DNA from: Oscillospiraceae bacterium
Lineage (GTDB): Bacteria; Bacillota; Clostridia; Oscillospirales; Ruminococcaceae
DNA: 64,000 nt
Reading direction: 5' to 3'
NCBI GenBank assembly: GCA_902363145.1
Contig: CABIZB010000001.1
Location: 620,001-684,000, forward strand
Position numbers and translations under genes: made by a program. The notes under the pieces are model-generated. The model did not search any database, was not told the origin of the DNA, and saw only the letters and a program-made list of their open reading frames with translations. Of the stretch, positions 44,599 through 52,874 are shown one piece after another; positions within the stretch are counted from its first letter, which is position 1, and every line of letters begins with the position of its first letter.

Positions 44599-46173
44599 AT
44601 GGTTCTTTGGGGTACACTGATCGCTTACCTGGCGATAATGGTAGGCATAGGCATTTACTGCCGTAAAAAGACTTCCAACGTGGATGATTTTGTTCTTGGA
44701 GGAAGAAGCATCGGCCCTTGGTTCACAGCATTTGCATACGGAACTTCTTATTTCTCGGCGGTAGTTTTTGTTGGCTATGCGGGACAGTTCGGCTGGGAAT
44801 ACGGTCTGGCATCCACATGGATAGGTCTGGGAAATGCGTTCATCGGCTCACTTCTTGCGTGGTTCCTGCTTGGAAAGCGCACAAGAATAATGTCTAAATA
44901 TTTGCAGACATCTACCATGCCCGAGTTCTTTGAAAAGCGATATCTGTCAAAGCCGCTGAAGCTTTCCTCGGCGATAATCATTTTTATTTTCCTTATCCCC
45001 TACACAGCTTCCGTTTATAACGGTCTGTCACGTCTTTTTGAAACAGCTTTCCATATACCCTATTCCGCCTGTATCGTGGCGATGGCGCTGTTCACCGCAA
45101 TATACGTAATTCTCGGTGGATATCATGCTACTGCACTTAATGATTTCGTTCAGGGAATCATCATGCTCATAGGCATTGCATCTGTAGTCGTATGCGTTCT
45201 GGCTCACAAGGGCGGACTTACAGAAGCTGTCGGCTCCCTTTCACAGATACCAGACAACAGCGGAAACACTGGTACATACACTTCCCTTTTCGGCCCTGAC
45301 CCCATTAACCTTTTCGGAGTAGTAATTCTTACCTCTCTCGGAACATGGGGACTTCCTCAGATGGTACAGAAGTTCTACGCTATCAAGGACGATGCTGCAA
45401 TTAAGCGTGGAAGCATTATCTCCACCATTTTTGCCATTGTCGTAGCAGGCGGCTCATATTTTCTCGGCGGCTTCGGACGCATTTATTCCACCACCGATCC
45501 TGCGGATACCACCAAGAATTTCGTAAGCACCTCTGCCGCAGGTAAACTCCAGTATGACACTATTATTCCCGCAATGATGACAGAGGCTCTTCCCGAGCTG
45601 CTGTTTGGAATACTTATCGTGCTGGTGCTTTCCGCATCTATGTCAACTCTTTCATCTCTGGTGCTTACATCAAGCTCCACTATGACCATTGATATGATAA
45701 AGCCTTACAAAAAGGATATGACCGACAAGCAGCAGATACTTGTGATAAGAGTATTCATCGTTTTGTTCCTTGCACTTTCCGTAATTCTTGCCATGAACAA
45801 GAACGCATACATTTCCACGCTGATGTCTATTTCATGGGGTGCGCTGGCAGGTGCGTTCCTTGCGCCTTTCCTCTGGGGACTTTTCTCTAAGAAGATATCC
45901 CGCACAGCAGTTGGCGTGTGCTTTGTATGGGGCGTTGGTGTGACAGTGCTGCATACAGTTATGTTCAGCATGGGCTGGTTCCCCGGACTTGTTGAGAGTG
46001 TAAAGGCAATGGGCTGGAAGCTGAACATTTTGTCTCCCCTTAACTGCGGTTCATTTACAATGCTTTCATCGCTTATCATCTGTCCTCTGATAAGTAAATT
46101 TACCATGAAAAAGGACGGCAGCGACCTTGCGGCAGGTGAAAGCGCATTCAAGTGCTATGCAGAGAAAAATTGA
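44599..46173 (+). CDS. Sodium:solute symporter (SSS family)
   Basis: 524 residues with about 13 membrane helices. It starts with the family-typical tail of helix 1 and loop (NVDDFVLGGRSIGPWFTAFAYG), then SAVVFVGYAGQFGW, and has the GGYHATALNDFVQGIIM segment of SSS proteins. Substrate not determinable from sequence. It follows the paaK-ACT pair in the same direction, so import of an aryl or other monocarboxylic acid is an attractive but unproved idea. Confidence 0.88.
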   Translation: MVLWGTLIAYLAIMVGIGIYCRKKTSNVDDFVLGGRSIGPWFTAFAYGTSYFSAVVFVGYAGQFGWEYGLASTWIGLGNAFIGSLLAWFLLGKRTRIMSKYLQTSTMPEFFEKRYLSKPLKLSSAIIIFIFLIPYTASVYNGLSRLFETAFHIPYSACIVAMALFTAIYVILGGYHATALNDFVQGIIMLIGIASVVVCVLAHKGGLTEAVGSLSQIPDNSGNTGTYTSLFGPDPINLFGVVILTSLGTWGLPQMVQKFYAIKDDAAIKRGSIISTIFAIVVAGGSYFLGGFGRIYSTTDPADTTKNFVSTSAAGKLQYDTIIPAMMTEALPELLFGILIVLVLSASMSTLSSLVLTSSSTMTIDMIKPYKKDMTDKQQILVIRVFIVLFLALSVILAMNKNAYISTLMSISWGALAGAFLAPFLWGLFSKKISRTAVGVCFVWGVGVTVLHTVMFSMGWFPGLVESVKAMGWKLNILSPLNCGSFTMLSSLIICPLISKFTMKKDGSDLAAGESAFKCYAEKN

Positions 46174-46198
46174 TATTTACAAACTCTAATATATAAGA

Positions 46199-46228
46199 AA
46201 AAGCAGCTCGAAAGGGCTGCTTTTTTAT
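46199..46228 (+). terminator. Terminator of the symporter gene
   Basis: AAAAGCAGC pairs with GCTGCTTTT, ending in TTTTTT. Confidence 0.88.
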
Positions 46229-46232
46229 GCTG

Positions 46233-46505
46233 TTATGATTCGTTTACTAATTTTCCCGTGATATGTTCTGGAATAAGCTCCAGACAAAGCACATTCGACC
46301 CTGAGAATTTCAGCTCATGCTCGATATAGCTCTAATCATCGGTGAATTTATAACACAGTTTTCTGCATATTTTCTTAGCAAGGTCAGGGTCGGTCACAGG
46401 ACGGATCCTGCCGAAAACAATAACGCTTCTGATATTAAGCGCCCATTCCCATTCTTTCCTGAATCCGCTGTCATATACGCAGAATGATGTCTTGTCGCAT
46501 TTCAT
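46233..46505 (-). pseudogene. Broken pyridoxamine-phosphate-oxidase/flavin-reductase-like gene
   Basis: The minus strand encodes SFCVYDSGFRKEWEWALNIR and VIVFGRIRPVTDPDLAKKI, then an in-frame TAG at 46332-46334. Family-like residues resume after it (LKFSGSNVLCLELIPEHITG) up to a stop at 46233. These are features of the Nim-like FMN-binding split-barrel family. The N-terminal half is missing where the IS30 remnant begins, so the gene has lost both its 5' end and its frame. Confidence 0.75.
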
Positions 46506-46509
46506 TATT

Positions 46510-46620
46510 GAATCTATTCAGCATATTGTTGATCTCATCAATAATCGTCCCCGTAAACGCCTTGGTTTTCGTACTCCCCTCGAAGTGCTTTATAAATTTT
46601 TTCGTTGATTTTGTTGCACT
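46510..46620 (+). mobile_element. IS30-family insertion sequence remnant (transposase C terminus)
   Basis: Thirty-two codons (VDLINNRPRKRLGFRTPLEV, ending YKFFR and a stop at 46608) match the conserved end of IS30 transposases, followed by TTTTGTTGCACTT resembling an IS30 terminal repeat. The rest of the IS is gone. It abuts the truncated flavin-reductase-like gene. Confidence 0.8.
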
Positions 46621-46624
46621 TGAC

Positions 46625-46654
46625 TTGACAATCTATCTTTTGATATGGTATAAT
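46625..46654 (+). promoter_or_regulatory. Promoter of the lipoprotein gene at the IS30 edge
   Basis: TTGACA, 18 bases, TATAAT, starting within a few bases of the IS30 end. Confidence 0.75.
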
Positions 46655-46714
46655 GCCTTTAACAGCAGATTGAATATGTCTGCTCGACAAATCGGAATTT
46701 GAGGAGGTATTCAT

Positions 46715-47215
46715 ATGAAGAGAGCATTGCTTTTTATTTTCATGACGGTTTGTGTATTAGGAATGTCCGCCTGTAGCAGCAAAGACGCCATGCCAGAAAC
46801 ATCAGATTCTGCCAGCAATCCGGTTCAGAATACAGATATCAGTAATCTGAATGGAGGAAAAATCTGGTCTGAACAAGATATTGTGTCTATGTTCTCTCTT
46901 GTGCAAGAAACAGATTGGGAATACATAGACTGTGTTTTAATTCCAGATCATGCCAGTGACCGTGTTGGTGCAGTACTCTTCCGGAACGATAAGGAGCAAT
47001 CAAGCAATGTTGCGTTCTTTGATGCAGACGGATACTTTCAACAGTATGGCACATATGCAAGAATGTCTGACGAACCTGATTTTCAGTATCTCGGAGGTGG
47101 TGCGGTAACATTTAAGCTGGAAACAGAAGATGGTATAATCTATAACTACACGATCACAATCTCGATCGATGGCAGTAATGTGAATTTTAAAGCGGAAGAT
47201 GATTTGCCAAAATAA
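46715..47215 (+). CDS. Small lipoprotein of unknown function
   Basis: 166 residues. Signal MKRALLFIFMTVCVLGMSAC with lipobox GMSAC, then a Ser/Thr/Asn linker and a compact beta-rich domain (WEYIDCVLIPDHASDRVGAV, NVAFFDADGYFQQYGTYAR). No catalytic motif recognised. GAGGAGG lies 8 bases before the ATG. It is transcribed alone and probably came with, or sits beside, the decayed mobile region to its left. Confidence 0.75.
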   Translation: MKRALLFIFMTVCVLGMSACSSKDAMPETSDSASNPVQNTDISNLNGGKIWSEQDIVSMFSLVQETDWEYIDCVLIPDHASDRVGAVLFRNDKEQSSNVAFFDADGYFQQYGTYARMSDEPDFQYLGGGAVTFKLETEDGIIYNYTITISIDGSNVNFKAEDDLPK

Positions 47216-47238
47216 ATTCCAATTTATCGAGCAGTTCA

Positions 47239-47276
47239 AAATCACAGCACTCACAACGGGTACTGTGATTTTTTTC
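47239..47276 (+). terminator. Terminator of the lipoprotein gene
   Basis: AAATCACAG pairs with CTGTGATTT followed by TTTTT. Confidence 0.85.
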
Positions 47277-47347
47277 GGTTGTGATTTTTGAAATGTGTCT
47301 CACGTTATGACATAATACGACGGCACAACCGCTTAATTGCCAGAAAT

Positions 47348-47415
47348 CATAAAAATTGTCGCTGTCAAGGTTGTCTTCGACATTCATTTTAACCTTGACA
47401 GCGACATTTTTTATG
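47348..47415 (-). terminator. Long inverted-repeat terminator downstream of guaA
   Basis: A 25-bp inverted repeat with one mismatch (core TGTCGCTGTCAAGGTT) and T runs on both strands. It lies 64 bases past the guaA stop and can stop transcription from both sides. Nothing else is seen in 47276-47478. Confidence 0.8.
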
Positions 47416-47478
47416 ATATAATGACAGAGCGGCTATGACATCTTTCGACATTTACACAGTTAAAGAATCGGACTCTAA

Positions 47479-49020
47479 TTACTCCCACTCAATAGTTGCG
47501 GGGGGCTTTGTGGTAACATCATACACAACTCTGTTGATGCTCTTTACTTCGTTTACGATCCTTGCAGCGGCAGTCTCAAGAACCTCGTAAGGGATCTTAG
47601 CAAAGTCAGCAGTCATAAAGTCGGTAGTGGTAACAGCTCTCAGCGCAAGAGTGTAGTCGTATGTTCTACCGTCACCCATAACGCCTACGGAGCGCATATT
47701 GGTGAGCACTGCAAAATACTGATTTATGCTCTTGTCAAGACCTGCCTTGGCAATCTCCTCACGGAAGATAAAGTCAGCGTCCTGGAGAATAGAAAGCTTT
47801 TCATCAGTTATCTCGCCGATGATTCTGATAGCAAGACCGGGGCCGGGGAAGGGCTGACGGTCAACGAGAACATCGGAAAGACCAAGCTCACGGCCAAGAG
47901 CACGAACCTCGTCCTTGAAAAGAAGTCTGAGAGGCTCGATGATCTCCTTGAAATCAACATAATCAGGCAGTCCGCCTACGTTGTGGTGAGACTTGATAAC
48001 GGCAGCATCGCCTGCGCCGCTTTCGATGATATCAGGATATATTGTGCCCTGAACGAGGAAATCCACCTTGCCGATCTTCTTTGCCTCAGCCTCGAATACT
48101 CGGATAAACTCCTCACCAATAAGCTTTCTCTTGGTCTCTGGGTCTGATACACCGTTCAGCTTTGCCATGAAGCGATCCTTGGCATTAACTCTTACAAAAT
48201 TGATGCCCCAGCCTGCGAAAGCAGCCTCTACCTCGTCACCCTCATTCTTTCTCATAAAGCCGTGGTCAACGAAAATGCAGGTGAGCTTGTCCCCTACAGC
48301 CTTTGCAAGAAGAGCTGCTGCAACGGAGCTGTCAACGCCGCCTGAAAGTGCCAGAAGCACCTTGCCGTCGCCAACCTTTTCACGGATATCCTTTATAGCG
48401 GTCTGAGCATAGTTGCCCATGGTCCAGTCGCCTGTGCAGCCGCATACATTTTTAAGGAAGCTGTCGATCATCTTTACACCGTACTGAGTGTGGTTAACTT
48501 CGGGGTGGAACTGAACGGCATAAAGCTTCTTTTCCTTGTTTTCCATAGCGGCAACGGGACAGTTCTCAGTGTGAGCAACTGCTCTGAAGCCTGCGGGAAG
48601 CTCAGAAACATAGTCGGTATGGCTCATCCATGAAACAGCCTTTTCGGGCATACCGTCAACGCCGCCGAAAAGTACGCAGGACTTGTCATATTCAGTCTCG
48701 GTCTTGCCGTATTCAGAGGTTATGCAGGTAGATACCTTTCCGCCGAGAACGTGCGCCATGAGCTGGCAGCCGTAGCAGATACCGAGAACGGGAATGCCAA
48801 GGTCAAAGATCTCCTTTCCGATAGTGGGAGAGCTTTCAAGATAAACGCTGTTGGGACCGCCTGTGAAGATGATACCTACAGGATTCATCGTTTTGATCTG
48901 TTCGAGGGGAGTTTTATAGGATTTGACTTCGCAGTACACGCCGCACTCACGCACACGTCTGGCGATAAGCTGATTGTACTGACCGCCGAAGTCGAGAACA
49001 ATTACCATCTGATGGGACAT
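47479..49020 (-). CDS. guaA: GMP synthase (glutamine-hydrolysing)
   Basis: About 513 residues converting XMP to GMP. N-terminal amidotransferase with Cys82 in [15 protein letters not shown] and His-Glu in [13 protein letters not shown] pyrophosphatase domain with PP-loop [18 protein letters not shown]-terminal dimerisation domain ending [21 protein letters not shown] 49020 ([13 protein letters not shown]) follows GAGG by 8 bases. Confidence 0.97.
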   Translation of the reverse strand: MSHQMVIVLDFGGQYNQLIARRVRECGVYCEVKSYKTPLEQIKTMNPVGIIFTGGPNSVYLESSPTIGKEIFDLGIPVLGICYGCQLMAHVLGGKVSTCITSEYGKTETEYDKSCVLFGGVDGMPEKAVSWMSHTDYVSELPAGFRAVAHTENCPVAAMENKEKKLYAVQFHPEVNHTQYGVKMIDSFLKNVCGCTGDWTMGNYAQTAIKDIREKVGDGKVLLALSGGVDSSVAAALLAKAVGDKLTCIFVDHGFMRKNEGDEVEAAFAGWGINFVRVNAKDRFMAKLNGVSDPETKRKLIGEEFIRVFEAEAKKIGKVDFLVQGTIYPDIIESGAGDAAVIKSHHNVGGLPDYVDFKEIIEPLRLLFKDEVRALGRELGLSDVLVDRQPFPGPGLAIRIIGEITDEKLSILQDADFIFREEIAKAGLDKSINQYFAVLTNMRSVGVMGDGRTYDYTLALRAVTTTDFMTADFAKIPYEVLETAAARIVNEVKSINRVVYDVTTKPPATIEWE

Positions 49021-49159
49021 TGGCAATACCTCATTTCACAAATAATAGAAAATAGTTATCTATAATAATTATCTCATATATTTAACTTTTCTGCAAGCAT
49101 CATTTTTATTAAAAAAGTTAACTTTTATCGCATAATACTATTTAATTTTACCAAATCGG

Positions 49160-50179
49160 TTATCTTATGCTGTCGGATATAAGGGAGCGCATCGAGTTTT
49201 TATAGATTATCCTGCCGCCCACAGGCATTCTGCCGATATTATAGGACGGATTTTCGATTTTTTTCAGGATAGTATCTACTGCCAGCGAGGACATCTGCTC
49301 CGTGTTTACTTCGATAGTGGTTATCTTAGGCTCGGACATATCCGAATACATTGAGTTATCAAAGCCAGTTACCGAAATATCCTGCGGCACACGATAGCCC
49401 TCACGGTTGAGCTGCTTTATAAGCTCATATGCCGTGCCGTCGCAGTTGCACACAAACGCTGTTGGCATATCCACAGGCAGACGGATCGGGACCATCAGTC
49501 CGTCCTCACCACGGTCATCAAGGACGTAATTTGAGCTTACGTGTATCCCGTGCTCCATAAGCGACTTCACATAACCTAAGTATCTGTCCTGAATGGAGCT
49601 GGTAGCTTTTACCGAGCCAACAAAAGCAAGCTTTCTGTGGCCTATGTTTATAAGATAGTTGGTAATATCGTAAGAAGCATAAAAGCTGTCGCTTATGATG
49701 CAGTCGATATCCTTTCTGTCGTCATAGAAATCCAGAAATACCACAGGAAAATTCTTTGAGGTTATCAGCTCGATATATGCCTTTGACATCTGACCCAGAA
49801 TTATTGCTCCGTCTGTTCTGCCTGGGGTCAGCAGCTCGGGATATATGAGATTTTCCTCGTCGGAAGATGATATGGTATGAAAAAATGCGTATCGTCCCCT
49901 GCTCTGGAGCAGGGATGATATGTGCTTATAATATTTTAGATAAAAGGAGTCAGCGTCAATGAACCTTGTGGAAGCAAGCACGCAGATATTTCCCGTAAGC
50001 TCGCCCTGAACAGATTTACGGCGTGGGTTATATACATAGTTCAGTTCCTCGGCTGTGCGGCAGACCTTTGCACGCATAGCCTCGCTGACGCCGCTTTTTC
50101 CGCTTAGCGCTTTGGAGACCGCAACAACGCTTATCCCCAGCCTGTCGGCTATATCCTGCATCTTGACTTCCTTTTGCAT
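49160..50179 (-). CDS. LacI-family transcriptional regulator
   Basis: 339 residues. The N-terminal helix-turn-helix MQDIADRLGISVVAVSKALS and hinge (LNYVYNPRRKS) are followed by a periplasmic-binding-like effector domain (DGAIILGQMSKAYIELITS, ISVTGFDNSMYSDMSEPKIT). These usually respond to sugars. No sugar genes are adjacent; the GH genes lie 11 kb away. GGAGGGG precedes the ATG. Confidence 0.92.
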   Translation of the reverse strand: MQKEVKMQDIADRLGISVVAVSKALSGKSGVSEAMRAKVCRTAEELNYVYNPRRKSVQGELTGNICVLASTRFIDADSFYLKYYKHISSLLQSRGRYAFFHTISSSDEENLIYPELLTPGRTDGAIILGQMSKAYIELITSKNFPVVFLDFYDDRKDIDCIISDSFYASYDITNYLINIGHRKLAFVGSVKATSSIQDRYLGYVKSLMEHGIHVSSNYVLDDRGEDGLMVPIRLPVDMPTAFVCNCDGTAYELIKQLNREGYRVPQDISVTGFDNSMYSDMSEPKITTIEVNTEQMSSLAVDTILKKIENPSYNIGRMPVGGRIIYKNSMRSLISDSIR

Positions 50180-50209
50180 TGCTGCCCCTCCTTTATAAGT
50201 TATGTATCA

Positions 50210-50238
50210 ATTATACTATAATTCGTCCGAAAAATCAA
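50210..50238 (-). promoter_or_regulatory. Promoter of the LacI-family gene
   Basis: Minus strand TTGATT, 17 bases, TATAAT, located after the terminator of the upstream peptide gene, so the regulator is transcribed independently. Confidence 0.75.
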
Positions 50239-50245
50239 CCGTACA

Positions 50246-50295
50246 AATAAAAATCGCTCAGATATACACCTCAGGGAAACGGTGCATATCTGAGC
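50246..50295 (-). terminator. Terminator of the Cys-peptide gene
   Basis: On the minus strand GCTCAGATATGCACC pairs with GGTGTATATCTGAGC (one mismatch), followed by GATTTTTATTT. Confidence 0.82.
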
Positions 50296-50336
50296 CTATG
50301 TTCTAAGTTATTTATGTTAATGTTTGTCAGAGCTTA

Positions 50337-50411
50337 TCAGCAGTTGCCGCCGAAGCAAGACTTGATGAAGTCCATGAAGCAGTTGATGTTTCCAAAGTTA
50401 AAACCGCACAT
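50337..50411 (-). CDS. 24-residue four-cysteine peptide
   Basis: A very short gene with all expression signals: a consensus promoter at 50475-50503, AAAGGAG 10 bases before ATG, and a terminator 41 bases after the stop. The peptide begins MCGFNFGN and ends CFGGNC, with cysteines at positions 2, 11, 19 and 24, only two charged residues (Asp14, Lys17) and several Phe, Gly and Asn. No leader/core boundary or modification enzyme is visible nearby. It may be a signalling or antimicrobial peptide, a metal-binding micropeptide or a small membrane-active protein; none can be chosen from sequence. Confidence 0.7.
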   Translation of the reverse strand: MCGFNFGNINCFMDFIKSCFGGNC

Positions 50412-50474
50412 TCTTGATTATCTCCTTTCATTTATTTCCGACGGGTCAGCGCTCTACCCTTTCGGATTGATTTA

Positions 50475-50503
50475 ATTATAACATGAAAACGGAGTTTATT
50501 CAA
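50475..50503 (-). promoter_or_regulatory. Promoter of the Cys-peptide gene
   Basis: Minus strand TTGAAT, 17 bases, TATAAT; the transcript would be about 220 nt with a ~55 nt leader containing a small GGGT/ACCC hairpin. Confidence 0.78.
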
Positions 50504-50614
50504 GCTGTAAATGCAGGCAGAAAGCTATACAGAATATGGCAGTGAAAATATAAGAACCCGTCTTCACAAGCATATGCGCACGTCTTTTCGGCAAATTTTG
50601 CCGCAGACTGCGTT

Positions 50615-50653
50615 AAAAATCCTTGCCGGGCGAAAGCCCGCCTGCGGATTTTT
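50615..50653. other. Structured non-coding hairpin
   Basis: AAAAATCC pairs with GGATTTTT around an inner GGGC-GAAA-GCCC tetraloop stem. It lies in a 200-base gene-free stretch (50504-50714) between the peptide promoter and the coiled-coil gene terminator. Function unknown. Confidence 0.45.
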
Positions 50654-50713
50654 GCCTACTCTGCAACAAAATTATGCTCGAAAATCCGCACACATTTCTT
50701 ATGAAGACAGGTT

Positions 50714-50747
50714 CTAAAAATGCGGCAGCCTTTTCAAGACTGCCGCA
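50714..50747 (-). terminator. Terminator of the coiled-coil gene
   Basis: On the minus strand GCGGCAG pairs with CTGCCGC followed by ATTTTT, 8 bases past the stop. Confidence 0.88.
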
Positions 50748-50754
50748 AATATTA

Positions 50755-52647
50755 TTATACTCTTACAATAGAGGGCTTGAGAACTCTGCCGTTTTTCAGG
50801 TTCTTGTAGCCGTAAAGAACAACTTCCTTGATAGGACCTTCAACAGTTGCCTTCTTCTTGTCAAAGAATGCAGCCTTGCGCTCTTCTCTGGTCATTATCT
50901 TGGTGTGCTGATCCTCATCAAATGCGTCACCGGGCTTGGTGTCAAGCAGTGCGTACAGAGGTGAAGGATAGCTGCTGTTGTGGAAATCCAGGAAGTAAGC
51001 GAATATCTCGTTGAGAGTTCCTACATCGGAGAAATCCTCTGCATTTATCTTCTGCTGAGTGTATTCCCAAAGAGCCTGGATATGACCCCACTGAGCGCCG
51101 CTGGAGAGGAAGCTTCTTACATTAAGATCCTCATTGAATACGTCCTTGAGGCCTTCCTTGGTAGCGGGAGTAAGGTTCTGGTACTTTTCAAATACCTGTG
51201 TAAGGTCGCCGAAAGTGAGGTTGTATGCGTCGATATCCTTTTTAAGCTCATTGACTTCGTTGGTCTTCTGAGTGATCTCTGCATTGCATTCAAGAATGCG
51301 GTTGGAAAGATCCTCGGCGTGATTCTTGAGGGACTCTGCATACTTGCCTATCTCGTCGATCTGAGTGTTCTTGGTATTGATAGCTTCGCTGTACTGCTCT
51401 GTTTTAGCTGCAAGCTCGCTGTTCTGGGAGCTGAGAGCTGTTACCTGCTCATTGAGGGAGCTGATGGTGTTATCTCTCTCGGCAAGAATATTTCTTGCGT
51501 TCTCCACTTCCTCAGCATATGCGTTTGCGGTTTCTGCATACTCGTTTATCTTCTGGCGTAGAATGAGCATACCCTGGAGCTGAGTGTTCATAGAAGTGAT
51601 AGTGCTGTCCTTCTGAGTAATGGATTCATGTGCTTCTGCAAGCTTGGCTTCAGTATCCTTAAGCTTTGCAGCACTTGCTTCGATCTCGGATTTGTATGTA
51701 TCAACTTCGCCGCTGAGCTTTTCGTACTTGCTCTTTTCGGCAGCCAGATCAGCTGTGAGAGCAGCTACCTTAGCATTAAGCTCTGCATTTTTCGCATCGG
51801 CATTGCTGTTAAGCTCAGCAATGGTCTTATCCTTGCTGCTGATCTCTGCTTTTGCCTTTTCGATATCAGCGGTAAAGTCTGTGATCTTGGCTTCAAGCTC
51901 GGATATCTTCTTTTCAAGCTCTGCGTTTTTGTTTTCAATTTCTGCCTTTGCGGAAGCGGCATTCTTTTCGGTCTCTGCCAGCTGTGCTGCAGCCTCTTCC
52001 TTTTCCTTTTTAAGGCGCTCGATCTCTGCACTGTCGTTCTGAGCCTTCTGCTTGTCAGCTTCGTTCTGAGCCTTGACAGTTTCAAACTCAGATGTAACGG
52101 CAGCAAGCTTTTCATTAAGTCTGCCGATCTCGGAATCCTTCTCGGAGCCTGTGGATTCGAGCTGTTTTCTCATATCATCGGCAGCGGAGCTGCTTGCTGT
52201 AAGCTGAGCCTTGAGATAATTTTCGGAAGCGGTAAGCTCTGCAATGCGTTTGTCCTTTTCGCCTGCTTCATTCCTGAGAGAATCAACTTCATTGGTAAGT
52301 CTTGCGATCCTGTCGGATGCGATTTTAGCGCTGTCACTTTCGGAAGAGGTGAGCTTGGCGATATTTTCGGTAAGCTCTGCGATGCGCTTATCTTTATTTT
52401 CAGATTCAAGCTTAACGGCAGCCGATGTACCTGACAAATCATTAAATTCAGAAAGCAGACTGCTATACTTTTCTTCTGCTTCCTTGGAGGACTTTGCAAG
52501 CTTTTCCTCCAGCTCTTTTACAAGATTTTCGTAGCGTTCGATTTCCGCTGCCACACCGTCATCACTTAAAAGCTTTAAAAATTGGCTCTTAATGTTGTCA
52601 TCTCTGAGACTATCCAGCAGCATTTTCTGAAACTCTGCAAAATCCAT
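50755..52647 (-). CDS. Long coiled-coil protein with a GrpE-like C-terminal tail
   Basis: About 630 residues, cytosolic. Residues ~35-460 are almost continuous heptad coiled coil rich in Lys, Glu, Ala and Ser (LKKEKEEAAAQLAETEKNAA and similar). A non-coiled C-terminal domain (LTFGDLTQVFEKYQNLTPAT, ALWEYTQQKINAEDF) ends in VVLYGYKNLKNGRVLKPSIV, which resembles the beta-wing end of GrpE nucleotide exchange factors (GYxLNGRVxRPAxV). I recognise no named family. It lies beside a ClpE-like unfoldase gene but has its own promoter, so a proteostasis role is only a suggestion. Confidence 0.7.
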   Translation of the reverse strand: MDFAEFQKMLLDSLRDDNIKSQFLKLLSDDGVAAEIERYENLVKELEEKLAKSSKEAEEKYSSLLSEFNDLSGTSAAVKLESENKDKRIAELTENIAKLTSSESDSAKIASDRIARLTNEVDSLRNEAGEKDKRIAELTASENYLKAQLTASSSAADDMRKQLESTGSEKDSEIGRLNEKLAAVTSEFETVKAQNEADKQKAQNDSAEIERLKKEKEEAAAQLAETEKNAASAKAEIENKNAELEKKISELEAKITDFTADIEKAKAEISSKDKTIAELNSNADAKNAELNAKVAALTADLAAEKSKYEKLSGEVDTYKSEIEASAAKLKDTEAKLAEAHESITQKDSTITSMNTQLQGMLILRQKINEYAETANAYAEEVENARNILAERDNTISSLNEQVTALSSQNSELAAKTEQYSEAINTKNTQIDEIGKYAESLKNHAEDLSNRILECNAEITQKTNEVNELKKDIDAYNLTFGDLTQVFEKYQNLTPATKEGLKDVFNEDLNVRSFLSSGAQWGHIQALWEYTQQKINAEDFSDVGTLNEIFAYFLDFHNSSYPSPLYALLDTKPGDAFDEDQHTKIMTREERKAAFFDKKKATVEGPIKEVVLYGYKNLKNGRVLKPSIVRV

Positions 52648-52724
52648 CTGCACACAACCACCGTTCTGTATATTTATTTTATTACCAGGATAAATTACAA
52701 TAATTTTCCTGATCCCACTTAATA

Positions 52725-52753
52725 ATCATAACATATTTTCACTATTTTGTCAA
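52725..52753 (-). promoter_or_regulatory. Promoter of the coiled-coil gene
   Basis: Minus strand TTGACA, 17 bases, TATGAT. Confidence 0.75.
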
Positions 52754-52829
52754 ATCCATTTTTGTAGAAAATGTGCAGATATTTTTGTAATATAATACAT
52801 ACTGTGAATAAAGTATAGCGATAAAGCTA

Positions 52830-52868
52830 TAAAAATTGCTCCCGAACATATGCGCGGAAGCAATTTTG
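52830..52868 (-). terminator. Terminator of the clpE operon
   Basis: On the minus strand AAAATTGCTTCCG pairs with GGGAGCAATTTTT (one wobble), running into a T run. Confidence 0.85.
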
Positions 52869-52874
52869 ATTTGG

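Noticed and set aside
50246..50411. Cys-rich peptide as an attenuation leader for the LacI-family gene
   Set aside because: The regulator has its own consensus promoter after the peptide terminator, and no alternative antiterminator pairing was evident.
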